From: Pseudomonas sp. Q11
Lineage (GTDB): Bacteria; Pseudomonadota; Gammaproteobacteria; Pseudomonadales; Pseudomonadaceae
Length of the DNA: 64,000 nucleotides
Reading direction: 5' to 3'
NCBI RefSeq assembly: GCF_024494355.1
Contig: NZ_JAKNQY010000001.1
Span: 1-64,000 of the forward strand
The notes under the pieces are model-generated. The model did not search any database. It was not told the DNA's origin and worked only from the letters and a program-made list of their open reading frames with translations. A program made the position numbers and the translations under genes. Below are positions 26,025-36,388 of the stretch, piece by piece (the first letter of the stretch is position 1; each line of letters opens with the position of its first letter).

Positions 26025-26038
26025 TTGATCGTTGTCAA
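26025..26038 (-). promoter_or_regulatory. ANR/DNR box upstream of pdxH
   Basis: TTGATCGTTGTCAA fits TTGAT-N4-GTCAA, the same form as the nirQ–nirS box. It lies 58 bp before the pdxH start codon, the same distance as the norC box from norC. Confidence 0.7.
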
Positions 26039-26066
26039 TGGCGGACCTTGTGTTGAACGTGCCGAT

Positions 26067-26229
26067 GCCATCGCGAGCAGGCTCGCTCCCACAGGGGATT
26101 TTGGGTGCAGGGAAACCGTAAACCACCACAAGCCCCTGTGGGAGCAAAGCTTGCTCGCGATGACTGAGGCACATTCAGCATTGATGCAAGCTGACTCACC
26201 GCTATCGCGAGCAAGCTTTGCTCCCACAG
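26067..26229. repeat. Cluster of three REP elements
   Basis: A single REP (ATCGCGAGCAGGCTCGCTCC, about 26069–26092) is followed by an inverted pair (26137–26160 and about 26203–26228). They fill the gap between the pdxH promoter and the end of norR. Confidence 0.88.
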
Positions 26230-26268
26230 AGGAGCCCCGGCGTGACTGATTGATAAGGAACGTCGACG

Positions 26269-27801
<1,533 letters not shown>

Positions 27802-27858
27802 GGTAATGATGACCCTCCAGGGTTCGTTTGACCCCTTGCAGCCAGGGTGAGAATCACC
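27802..27858 (+). promoter_or_regulatory. Three NorR sites (GGT-N7-ACC) upstream of ric
   Basis: GGT-N7-ACC occurs at 27802–27814, 27821–27833 and 27846–27858. The third lies in a longer perfect palindrome (CCAGGGTGAGAATCACCCTG). The start-to-start steps are 19 and 25 bp. Three such sites upstream of a sigma-54 promoter are the known NorR arrangement in Cupriavidus and E. coli. Confidence 0.85.
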
Positions 27859-27898
27859 CTGGCAAATAGCTAGTCGTTAATATTCAAGCATTTAAATC

Positions 27899-27914
27899 TG
27901 GCACGCCGGCTGCA
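27899..27914 (+). promoter_or_regulatory. Sigma-54 promoter of ric
   Basis: TGGCAC-GCCGG-CTGCA matches the -24/-12 consensus TGGCAC-N5-TTGCW with one mismatch and keeps the GG and GC pairs. It starts 53 bp after the start of the third NorR site and lies 44 bp before the ric ATG. Confidence 0.8.
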
Positions 27915-27957
27915 AAGTCCGCTTATCTGTCCCTGCCGGGATTCAACCCAAGGAAAC

Positions 27958-28635
27958 ATGATGAGCCTCGATCTGCTGGAACAAAGCCTCGGCCAACTGG
28001 CCTGCGACATTCCCGGTGCCACCCGTACCTTCCATCACTACAACCTCGACTTCTGTTGCGGCGGGCAAAAATCCTTGCGCGAGGCGGCGCTGGGCAAAGG
28101 CCTGAACCCGCTGCTGATCGCCGATGCCCTGCGCACCCTGCAAGCCGCCGGGGAGCTGGGCCATGACTGGCGCGACGAACCCCAGGCGCTGTTGATCGCC
28201 CACATCCTGGAACGCTACCACGCCCGCCACCGCGAACAGCTGCCGGAATTGATCCGTCTGGCCCGTCGCGTCGAGATGGTCCATGGCGCCCGGGCCAGTT
28301 GCCCCGTCGGCCTGGCCGATCACTTGCAGGACATGTATCAGGAACTCGAAGGCCACATGCTCAAGGAGGAGCAGGTGCTGTTCCCGATGCTGCAACAAGG
28401 CCTGGGTGAACGGGCCGCGGCGCCGATCCAGGTGCTGCGCTACGAACACGACCAGCACGGTGAAGCGCTGGAGACCATGCTCGCCCTGACCGACCAGATC
28501 ACCCCGCCCTCCGATGCCTGCAACACCTGGCGCGCCCTGTATCGCGGGCTGGTGGAGTTTCGTGACGACCTGATGCAGCACATCCATCTGGAAAACAATG
28601 TGTTGTTCGTCAATGCGATCGAGCCTGCCCGCTAG
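27958..28635 (+). CDS. dnrN: Iron-sulfur cluster repair di-iron protein (RIC/YtfE/DnrN type)
   Basis: A 225-residue (or 224 if the second ATG at 27961 is used) hemerythrin-like protein that repairs Fe-S clusters damaged by NO. The N-terminal ScdA_N part has HHYNLDFCCGG; the di-iron ligands are spread in the hemerythrin part (HILERYHARHREQL, DHLQDMYQELEGHMLKEEQVLFP, YEHDQHGE, HIHLENNVLF). AAGGA lies five bases before the first ATG. The gene is also called ric or ytfE. The NorR and sigma-54 sites upstream indicate induction by NO. Confidence 0.93.
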   Translation: MMSLDLLEQSLGQLACDIPGATRTFHHYNLDFCCGGQKSLREAALGKGLNPLLIADALRTLQAAGELGHDWRDEPQALLIAHILERYHARHREQLPELIRLARRVEMVHGARASCPVGLADHLQDMYQELEGHMLKEEQVLFPMLQQGLGERAAAPIQVLRYEHDQHGEALETMLALTDQITPPSDACNTWRALYRGLVEFRDDLMQHIHLENNVLFVNAIEPAR

Positions 28636-28963
28636 CCCTCCAACATCACTCATCATCCCGCAGGGCGCTACTCTTGTGGGAGCTACTCTTGTAGGAGCTA
28701 CCTCTGTGGGAGCCTACCCCTGTGGGAGCCTACCCCTGTGGGAGCCTACCCCTGTGGGAGCAAAGCTTGCTCGCGATGGCGATTGATCAGTCAACATTGA
28801 TACCGCCTGACACTGCGCCATCGCGAGCAAGCTTTGCTCCCACAGGTGTTTGTTGCTCCCACTGGCATTTGTTACTCCCACAGGTGTTTGTTGCTCCCAC
28901 TGGCATTTGTTGCTCCCATAGAGGTTTGTTGCTCCCACAGGCGTTTGTTGCTCTCATCCCGAC
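28636..28963. repeat. REP pair flanked by two short tandem arrays
   Basis: No gene is seen in these 328 bp. The left part (28666–28752) has the 16-bp unit TGTGGGAGCCTACCCC three times (28705–28752) preceded by diverged copies. A REP pair follows (28753–28845). The right part (28836–28949) has six units of 19 bp (GCTCCCACAGGTGTTTGTT and variants, two variants alternating). Both arrays repeat the outer end of a REP plus a short linker. Confidence 0.9.
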
Positions 28964-29404
28964 TCAAAACTGCCAATAGAACATGCCTTTGGCCAACACC
29001 ACGATCAGCACCATGTGCCCCAGGATACTGCGGCGCAGCCAACAGGCCCGGCGGGGTGTCAGGCGACCGCTCTTGAGCCAATACGCCAGCCACAGATAGT
29101 GCCCGATGATACTCAGGGCCAGCAGGATCTTGAGGCTCAGCAGCAGACCAAAGCTGTTGTTCAAAGGCTGGCTCAAGGCGCCGCGATGCTGCCAGGCCAG
29201 GCCGATCCCGGCGCCGTACAGCAACAGCACCACGCCGTGCAGCACGTGCCGCGAGCGCTGGGCGATCGCCTGGTCGGCGGCGTTGCGGGCGCCTTCGGCC
29301 AATGGCCTGCGGGCGGCATGCCAGATACACACCTCGAAAAACAGCGTGCCAATGAACGCGATGGCCGCCAACAAGTGGATCACCAGCAAGACGCCATACA
29401 TCAT
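28964..29404 (-). CDS. Small CopD-like integral membrane protein
   Basis: A 146-residue protein with four predicted membrane helices. Conserved features shared with the protein at 61111–61554 are HLLAAIAFIGTLFFEV near the N-terminus, a middle SFGLLLSLKILLALSIIGHYLW and the C-terminal LAKGMFYW. Several membrane His residues (about 10, 54, 102, 129) could bind heme or copper; this is inference. It starts 22 bp after nnrS and probably shares its message. I do not know its function; a copper or heme role linked to NO physiology is plausible. Confidence 0.75.
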   Translation of the reverse strand: MMYGVLLVIHLLAAIAFIGTLFFEVCIWHAARRPLAEGARNAADQAIAQRSRHVLHGVVLLLYGAGIGLAWQHRGALSQPLNNSFGLLLSLKILLALSIIGHYLWLAYWLKSGRLTPRRACWLRRSILGHMVLIVVLAKGMFYWQF

Positions 29405-29426
29405 TGATTATCTCCGTACAGTCGGC

Positions 29427-30617
29427 TCATCCCGGATGCCCATCCACGCGGGCCTGCAACAGCATCGGGCCATAACGCCAGGCGTAGAGCCCGAATGCCA
29501 GGGTCCAGCACAGCCCCGCCAGCCACAGCGCGGCCAACGGGAACAGCAGCACCAGCAGCACTCGGCTCAGGCATGCCAGGTTCAGCAGGACGAACGCCAG
29601 AGTCATGCCGGCCGGCGGTTCCAGGGCTCGCCCGGTATGGCCCAGGCTGACGCGGGCGATCATCGCCAGGATCAACCCGGCCATGGCGCCGATGGACAAG
29701 CTATGCACCGCCAGGCTCGGGTTCAGGGCGACGCCGAAGTGCCACAGCGCCATGCCCAGGCAAGCCAGCGCCAGCCAGGCGTACGCCAGGTGCAGCGACC
29801 ACAGCAGCGGCACCCGCCACAAACCCCGATCATGCCAACGCACCAGTCGCACCCCATGCCCTACCGCCAGCGCGGCGAACAACAGGCCAACCCAGAGGCT
29901 GGCCGACAGCGCCGGACCGAAGGCATACAGCAGCGCCACCAATGCCGACCCCGCCAGTAACAGGCGATCGAGCCACGGCCAGGGGGCAACGCCCTCTACC
30001 CGGCCCAAACCGCGCTGGGTAAAGAAAGGAATCACCCGCCCGCCGATCAGCCCCATCATCGCCGCTACCAACCACAGGCCAGTGAGCACGCTTTGGCGCT
30101 GCAAACCTTCGTCATGCTGCACCAGACCGTACACGGATAACGCGTCAGCGGCGGCCAACAGCAGCAAGACCAGCACAATCGGGTAATTGCGCTTCTGCCG
30201 TACGCGCCACAACGTCATGCCCATCAACGCCGCAACCGCCAGGGCGAAACCCAGCTCCAGCACCGTCAGCAATGGCCAGGGCGCATCCACCAGCCAGGCC
30301 AGTCGCGCGCCCAGCCATAACAACGCCAGTGCCGCCAGGCGCTTGCCGCTCAGCCCTGGGGTACCTGTCCAGGTCTGCACCGCCGTCAACAGAAACCCGG
30401 CAATGATCGCCAGGCCGAAGCCGAACAACAGCTCATGACGGTGCCAGGCCAACCAACCGCCGGCCGGTTGCCAGGCCGACAGCCTTCCGGTGAACGCAGC
30501 CAGCCACAACGGTATGACCAACAACGCAAGCACACACCCGGCCAGGAAAAACGGCCGAAATGCCAGCCGCCACAACGGCAGGATGGCCATGGCCTTGCGA
30601 CGGTCAAGCACTTGCAT
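29427..30617 (-). CDS. nnrS: NnrS heme-copper membrane protein
   Basis: A 396-residue polytopic membrane protein with about twelve helices. Family features: LWRLAFRPFFLAG at the N-terminus, WHRHELLFGFGLAIIAGFLLTAVQTWTG, RVIPFFTQRGL, HSLSIGAMAGLILAMIARVSLGHTGR. NnrS contains heme and copper and helps cells resist NO; its exact reaction is not settled. The ATG at 30617 has AAAGGAG upstream; the longer frame starts in the leader. A variant FNR-type box and a possible sigma-54 promoter lie upstream on its strand. Confidence 0.92.
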   Translation of the reverse strand: MQVLDRRKAMAILPLWRLAFRPFFLAGCVLALLVIPLWLAAFTGRLSAWQPAGGWLAWHRHELLFGFGLAIIAGFLLTAVQTWTGTPGLSGKRLAALALLWLGARLAWLVDAPWPLLTVLELGFALAVAALMGMTLWRVRQKRNYPIVLVLLLLAAADALSVYGLVQHDEGLQRQSVLTGLWLVAAMMGLIGGRVIPFFTQRGLGRVEGVAPWPWLDRLLLAGSALVALLYAFGPALSASLWVGLLFAALAVGHGVRLVRWHDRGLWRVPLLWSLHLAYAWLALACLGMALWHFGVALNPSLAVHSLSIGAMAGLILAMIARVSLGHTGRALEPPAGMTLAFVLLNLACLSRVLLVLLFPLAALWLAGLCWTLAFGLYAWRYGPMLLQARVDGHPG

Positions 30618-30708
30618 ACACCACTCCTTTACCTCGTCATGGGACTGGCCCACTGACGAGGGGTCAACAATCAGGGTTCGAATGATCCGCTATCGGCGCT
30701 GACGGGCC

Positions 30709-30722
30709 TTGTCTCAGATCAA
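30709..30722 (-). promoter_or_regulatory. Possible DNR box upstream of nnrS
   Basis: TTGTCTCAGATCAA has one perfect half (ATCAA) and one diverged half (TTGTC). It is 92 bp before the nnrS ATG. NnrS genes are commonly DNR/NNR-controlled, which supports it, but the match is only partial. Confidence 0.45.
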
Positions 30723-30746
30723 GCCAGCCTGCCTCGCCCCTGTACT

Positions 30747-30762
30747 TGCAAGGGGCTTGCCG
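30747..30762 (-). promoter_or_regulatory. Possible sigma-54 promoter for nnrS
   Basis: On the minus strand CGGCAA-GCCCC-TTGCA keeps GG and GC at -24/-12 and the TTGCA block. The NorR sites at 30916–30973 lie 154–226 bp upstream, on the far side of a REP pair, so activation would need looping. Tentative. Confidence 0.35.
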
Positions 30763-30810
30763 AAACCGATCGGGGCGCACACCCCACTCAATAAAACATC
30801 TGCTTATCCC

Positions 30811-30901
30811 TTGTGGGGGCGAGCCTGCTCGCGATGAGGCCGGTCCGCTCGACATCACCTCTAACTGTCGGCCGCCATCGCGAGCAGGCTCGCTCCCACA
30901 A
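30811..30901. repeat. REP pair in the nnrS–dnr gap
   Basis: Two inverted REP elements (GTGGGGGCGAGCCTGCTCGC and GCGAGCAGGCTCGCTCCCAC) with a 43-base linker separate the nnrS promoter from the NorR array of dnr. Confidence 0.9.
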
Positions 30902-30915
30902 ATGGCTATCAATCG

Positions 30916-30973
30916 GGTAAATATGACCCTGTCGTGGTGATTATCACCCTAACAGCGCAGGGTCATTTATACC
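30916..30973 (+). promoter_or_regulatory. Three NorR-type sites upstream of dnr
   Basis: GGT-N7-ACC occurs at 30916–30928, 30936–30948 and 30961–30973. The start-to-start steps are 20 and 25 bp, compared with 19 and 25 bp before ric. The middle site, GGTGATTATCACC, closely resembles the ric site GGTGAGAATCACC. Confidence 0.8.
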
Positions 30974-31013
30974 CATCCAACAGTAAGGCCCCACAAATCA
31001 ACGGCTGCGGGCA

Positions 31014-31029
31014 TGGCCCGTCTCTTGCT
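31014..31029 (+). promoter_or_regulatory. Sigma-54 promoter upstream of dnr
   Basis: TGGCCC-GTCTC-TTGCT has one mismatch to TGGCAC-N5-TTGCW. It begins 53 bp after the start of the third NorR-type site, exactly as before ric. Transcription should start near 31040, ahead of the small ORF at 31067 and dnr at 31195. Confidence 0.78.
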
Positions 31030-31066
31030 CTGGCAGGGCACAGACTTTCTTTTGCCGGGGTTTTCC

Positions 31067-31156
31067 ATGAAGTACGTCGCGCTGCCGCTTACCTGGTTCG
31101 TCCTGCTCTCTTGCGTCGTGGCGCTGGCCAGCGGCCTGTCCCTGAGTCTCGTCTGA
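31067..31156 (+). CDS. Candidate 29-residue membrane microprotein in the dnr leader
   Basis: ATG to TGA encodes MKYVALPLTWFVLLSCVVAL followed by ASGLSLSLV, almost entirely a hydrophobic helix with one Lys at the N-terminus and one Cys. It begins about 27 bases after the predicted sigma-54 start site and ends 38 bp before dnr. The ribosome site is weak (GGGG six bases upstream). It could be a real small membrane protein made on NO exposure, a leader peptide tuning dnr, or a chance ORF. No family is recognised. Confidence 0.45.
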   Translation: MKYVALPLTWFVLLSCVVALASGLSLSLV

Positions 31157-31194
31157 ACCCGATTAATTTTCCCTGCCATACAAGGACTCATGCC

Positions 31195-31878
31195 ATGGTG
31201 CTCCACCGTGTTCATCACCAGATTCTGCGCAGTCATCATCTGTTCGAGCCGTTGAACGAAGAACAGCTCGACGAACTGATGAGTACCAGCCAATTGCTGA
31301 ATGTCGACCGGGGCGAACCGCTGTTCCGCCAAGGCGAACCGGCGCAGGCGTTTTACTTCGTGATCTCCGGCGCGGTGAAAATCTACCGGTTGACGCCGGA
31401 CGGCCAGGAAAAAGTCTTTGAGGTGATCGGCGAGCGCCAGACCTTCGCTGAAGCCATGATGCTGATGGACACGCCGAACTACGTTGCTTGCGCAGAAGCC
31501 GTTGGGCCAACCCAGCTGTATCGCCTGTCCAATGCCACGTACATGCGTCTTTTGCAAAGTAACAGTCGGTTGACCTTCGCCCTGCTCGGCAAACTTTGTG
31601 TGCGCCTGCACCAACGGGTCAACGAGATTGAAACCCTGTCGCTGAAGAACGCCACCCACCGCGTGGTGCGCTACCTGCTGACGCAACTGGTGCGCCTGCA
31701 AACCGTGGACAGCCAGTTCGAGTTGCCCATGGCCAAGCAACTGATCGCCGGGCACCTGTCGATCCAGCCAGAAACCTTCTCGCGGATCATCCGCCGGCTG
31801 ATCGATGAAAAGATCATCACCCAGGACGGTCGCCAGATCGCCATTCTCGACCGTCTGCGCCTGGAACATTTCGAATGA
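31195..31878 (+). CDS. dnr: Dissimilatory nitrate respiration regulator DNR
   Basis: A 227-residue CRP/FNR-family protein very similar to P. aeruginosa DNR as I recall it (HHLFEPL, FRQGEPA, SGAVKIYRLTP, FAEAMMLMDTPNYVA, HLSIQPETFSRIIRRL). It binds heme, responds to NO, and activates nir, nor and nos promoters. The Cys cluster of ANR is absent. The recognition helix keeps E-x2-S-R for TTGAT-type boxes. AAGGA lies eight bases before ATG 31195; an ATG five bases earlier is out of frame. It overlaps the next ORF by ATGA. Upstream NorR and sigma-54 sites suggest NO-dependent expression. Confidence 0.94.
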   Translation: MVLHRVHHQILRSHHLFEPLNEEQLDELMSTSQLLNVDRGEPLFRQGEPAQAFYFVISGAVKIYRLTPDGQEKVFEVIGERQTFAEAMMLMDTPNYVACAEAVGPTQLYRLSNATYMRLLQSNSRLTFALLGKLCVRLHQRVNEIETLSLKNATHRVVRYLLTQLVRLQTVDSQFELPMAKQLIAGHLSIQPETFSRIIRRLIDEKIITQDGRQIAILDRLRLEHFE

Positions 31879-32075
31879 GCGCGCAACCCACCTGCCTGTA
31901 TTGCCAACACGCCAACACCGCCAATGAAACCGAATGTCGCCAGTGCGGCATGCCGCTGCCGGCCGAGGCAGCGCTGGCCGGCGAGCGCCGGCTGCGGCGC
32001 TTCACCTGGTTCTGTGTCGGCCTGACGATATTCTGCATCGGCATGTTTTTCTGGTTACCCCGCAGCATCGCTTGA
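31875..32075 (+). CDS. dnrP: Small zinc-ribbon membrane protein (DnrP)
   Basis: A 66-residue protein with a zinc-ribbon (C8-x2-C11 … C21-x2-C24; CLYCQHANTANETECRQC) and one C-terminal membrane helix (about 44–62). It overlaps dnr by ATGA, so the two are co-translated. I recall the name DnrP for such short ORFs beside dnr in pseudomonads; no function is established. It converges on norD with a gap of four bases. Confidence 0.75.
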   Translation: MSAQPTCLYCQHANTANETECRQCGMPLPAEAALAGERRLRRFTWFCVGLTIFCIGMFFWLPRSIA

Positions 32076-32079
32076 ACCC

Positions 32080-33918
32080 TCAATCCTGAGTCAACTGCCG
32101 GTACAACTGCGGCAAACGCAGCGGCAGTTGTTCCGGCTGACGGATCAAGGTGTAGCCATTGGCGCCGAACATGTACGGCAGGTAATCCCCGGCTTCACGA
32201 TCGATGGTGATGCAAAACGGCGTCAGCCCCTGGCGCCGGGCCTCCAGCACCGCCTGGCGGGTGTCCTCCACGCCATAGCGTCCTTCATAGAGATCCAGGT
32301 CGTTGGGTTTGCCATCGCTCACCAGCAACAACAACTTGCGTCGCCGCTTGCACCCTTCCAGACGTTGGGTGGCCTGGCGAATGGCGGCGCCCATGCGCGT
32401 GTAGTAACCGGGCCTGAGGCCCTGGATCCGGCCTCGGGTGTGGTCGTCATAGCCTTGGTTGAACGCCTTGATCTCGTGCATCCGCACCTGTTGTCGGCGC
32501 AGTGAAGAAAACCCGTACAAGGCAAAATCATCGCCCAGCACCGACAGGGTTTCACCGAACAGCAGCAGGCTGTCGCGGATCACGTCGATCACCCTGTGTT
32601 CGTCGTTGAGGTGGGCATCGGTGGACATCGACAGATCGGCCAACAGCAGGCAAGCCAGGTCGCGGCGGGTCTGGCGCTGTTCCATGAACAGGCCACGTTC
32701 GCTGCACTGGCCGTGCTGGCGCTCGACGTGAAAATCCAGCCAGGCTTGCAGGTCCAGCTCCGAACCCTGGGCTTGCTGGCGCAGCCATTGTCGATCGTTG
32801 CGCAGGTGCTCGAACTGGCGCCGCAAACGCTGGGCCGAGGCGCGCAGGCGGGCCGGCAGCGGCTGAGGCTCGCAGTCCCGGGGAATGAAAGTCTGCACGC
32901 TGACGAAATCGTCCTGGAGGCGTTGCTTGCGGTAGTCCCATTCCGGCAACAGGATGCCCGCGCCGAGGGGTATGTCATCCACATCGGCCGGCGGCAGGTC
33001 CAGGTGCAGCTTCAAGCCGCCGCCCTTGCGCAGGCGGGTACGCGACAAGGTCAATTGGTCCAGGTCCTCGGCGACTCGCGCCGCGTCCGGGTCTTCGCTG
33101 TCGTCCGCCCAGCGATCCAGGTCCACGTGTTCGGTCCAACTGAACAGGTTCTCCAGGCGCACGATCAGCAACCCACCGTCACGGGTGGCGTCATCGATGC
33201 GCTCGGCGCGCTTGCGACCGCCCTGCTGCTCACCCGGCGGCGTGGCCAGGTATTGCTCGGACTCCTCGAGGTTGGCCGCCTGGGGATTGCCCAGATGCTG
33301 GGGCGGATACAGCCACAGCGGCAGCGGCCAGGCGGCCCGCTCGCTGCGTGGAAAATGCTCGACGCTGCCCGGTTCGCGCAAGGCCTGACACAGCGCGCGC
33401 TCCAGGGCCGCTTCAGCCGGGGGCAACGATTGTGGATCAGGGCGCAAGGACAGATGCGCATCCACCAGCCGCCGATATCGGCTACGCAGCGCCGGATAAT
33501 GCCCCAGCAGCGCTTGGGTCCAGCGCTGGTTGTCCCGCCCCCAATGCTTCATTGGCCCCGATTGTGCGGCCAGCAACGCCAGCCAGCGGTACAGCTCTTC
33601 GTTCAATCCGGCATCGGGAAACGCCGCCAGGTTCGCCGGCAGACGCAGGTTGTCGCCATCGCACCAGGCCAGTGGCACTTGCTTGCAGGTACCGGCGATC
33701 TGCTGCAACAGGTTGCGGCGCAGCAACAGGTCGCGGTCGCTGACGGCTTCCACACCCAGGTGTGGAGCGCCACCGGTGGCACGAAACAGCACGTGTAGAG
33801 CGCGTTGCCGGGGGATCAACTCCACCCGTGCTTCGGGAAAATCCACACTGGCGCGGCGGGTGATGAAGCGGTGCCAGACACTGCCGACCCACTCTTCCAG
33901 TTCAAGGGTGAATGCCAT
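32080..33918 (-). CDS. norD: Nitric oxide reductase activation protein NorD
   Basis: A 612-residue cytoplasmic protein with a C-terminal von Willebrand A domain (about 420–605). The metal-binding DLSMS (D-x-S-x-S) is visible and followed by the Thr and Asp positions of the MIDAS. With the AAA+ protein NirQ it activates NorCB, probably helping cofactor insertion. It is the last gene behind norCB, 165 bp after norB, with a long inverted repeat between them. Large reverse-strand open frames here are shadows. Confidence 0.93.
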   Translation of the reverse strand: MAFTLELEEWVGSVWHRFITRRASVDFPEARVELIPRQRALHVLFRATGGAPHLGVEAVSDRDLLLRRNLLQQIAGTCKQVPLAWCDGDNLRLPANLAAFPDAGLNEELYRWLALLAAQSGPMKHWGRDNQRWTQALLGHYPALRSRYRRLVDAHLSLRPDPQSLPPAEAALERALCQALREPGSVEHFPRSERAAWPLPLWLYPPQHLGNPQAANLEESEQYLATPPGEQQGGRKRAERIDDATRDGGLLIVRLENLFSWTEHVDLDRWADDSEDPDAARVAEDLDQLTLSRTRLRKGGGLKLHLDLPPADVDDIPLGAGILLPEWDYRKQRLQDDFVSVQTFIPRDCEPQPLPARLRASAQRLRRQFEHLRNDRQWLRQQAQGSELDLQAWLDFHVERQHGQCSERGLFMEQRQTRRDLACLLLADLSMSTDAHLNDEHRVIDVIRDSLLLFGETLSVLGDDFALYGFSSLRRQQVRMHEIKAFNQGYDDHTRGRIQGLRPGYYTRMGAAIRQATQRLEGCKRRRKLLLLVSDGKPNDLDLYEGRYGVEDTRQAVLEARRQGLTPFCITIDREAGDYLPYMFGANGYTLIRQPEQLPLRLPQLYRQLTQD

Positions 33919-33979
33919 GGTTATTTCCTCTTCAACCTCTATCCACTAAACCCCGCACCGCCCTGTTGGGCTGAGCCCG

Positions 33980-35514
<1,535 letters not shown>

Positions 35515-35955
35515 TCAGCCCTCCTTGTTTGGCGGCCAGCCATTGGTGTTGATTTTCGAACTCCACTTGAGGAATTCGGCGATGTCGTCGACTTCCTGTT
35601 CGCTGAGGTTGAACTGCGGCATGGCGCGACGGCCGGGGACGTTCAGCGGCTGCATTTTCATCCAGGCCTGCAGGAACGGCGTGAAGGCTTCCTCGCCACC
35701 GCGGCGGTTGACCACATTGCCCAGCTCCGGCGCAAAATACGCGCCCTCGCCCAGCAAGGTGTGGCAGCCGATGCAGTTGTTGCGCTCCCAGACGCCCTTG
35801 CCGCGTATCACCGATTCGCTCAATTGCGCCTGGTTGCTGCGTTCTGGAAAGGTCTGTTCCGAGTGGTAGGTCAGGGCCAGGAATATCAGGAAAAAGAACA
35901 CGCTTCCCCCGAAATAAATATTCCTGGCCATGCCTTTGGTGAAGGTATCTGACAT
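35515..35955 (-). CDS. norC: Nitric oxide reductase, cytochrome c subunit
   Basis: A 146-residue membrane-anchored cytochrome c that gives electrons to NorB. One N-terminal helix (about 13–31) is followed by a single heme site C60-x2-C63-H (NCIGCHTL) and the Met ligand region RAMPQFNLS. The ATG at 35955 has GAGGAAG upstream; the frame runs ten codons further. A perfect DNR box lies 58 bp upstream. Confidence 0.95.
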   Translation of the reverse strand: MSDTFTKGMARNIYFGGSVFFFLIFLALTYHSEQTFPERSNQAQLSESVIRGKGVWERNNCIGCHTLLGEGAYFAPELGNVVNRRGGEEAFTPFLQAWMKMQPLNVPGRRAMPQFNLSEQEVDDIAEFLKWSSKINTNGWPPNKEG

Positions 35956-36012
35956 GGTCACTTCCTCATTGCTTGGCGTGTCCATTCTAGGAAGCGAGGG
36001 TCCAGAACCCGC

Positions 36013-36026
36013 TTGATGGCGATCAA
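36013..36026 (-). promoter_or_regulatory. DNR/ANR box of norCB
   Basis: TTGATGGCGATCAA is a perfect TTGAT-N4-ATCAA site 58 bp before the norC start codon. DNR is the usual activator of norCB. Confidence 0.88.
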
Positions 36027-36084
36027 GAATCTCCGATGGTTTTGGTGGGTTGTTCCAGCACAGCCAAGAAGTCAGGTGAGCTGT

Positions 36085-36115
36085 TGTGGCGATGGAGCTT
36101 GCTCCCTCGCCACAG
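36085..36115. repeat. REP-type hairpin
   Basis: TGTGGCGATGGAGCTTGCTC and the inverse ending CCTCGCCACAG form one hairpin between norF and the norC promoter, a place where it could stop messages from norEF. Confidence 0.8.
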
Positions 36116-36130
36116 GGGGTGTGTCGGGAT

Positions 36131-36376
36131 TCAGAGCGCGAACGAGATCAAAATCGCGAGCAGCGCTGCCCAGCTCAACACCAACCGCCGCCACAATCGC
36201 GGCGCATGGCGCAGTTCCATGAAGCCATCGGCGATTAACCAGGCCTTGGTCACCGCGACCGCCAGGATGGCGATGGAAACCAGCCCGGTGGCAGCGACCT
36301 GGCCCAGGGCAACCGTGCCGATGCTCAGCACGGCCAGTGTCATCCAGCAGACGATCAAGACACGGGAAACGGACAT
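36131..36376 (-). CDS. norF: Small membrane protein NorF (COX IV-like)
   Basis: An 81-residue protein with three hydrophobic segments, resembling the small cytochrome oxidase subunit IV family. It follows norE by 12 bp, as in nor clusters where norE and norF support full NO reductase activity. GGAGG lies six bases before the ATG at 36376; a GTG two codons upstream is less likely. Confidence 0.8.
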   Translation of the reverse strand: MSVSRVLIVCWMTLAVLSIGTVALGQVAATGLVSIAILAVAVTKAWLIADGFMELRHAPRLWRRLVLSWAALLAILISFAL

Positions 36377-36388
36377 GAGCACCTCCGC

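Noticed and set aside
28836..28959. Regular 19-bp repeats that could look like a CRISPR array
   Set aside because: Units are contiguous without unique spacers, derive from REP ends, and no cas genes are near.
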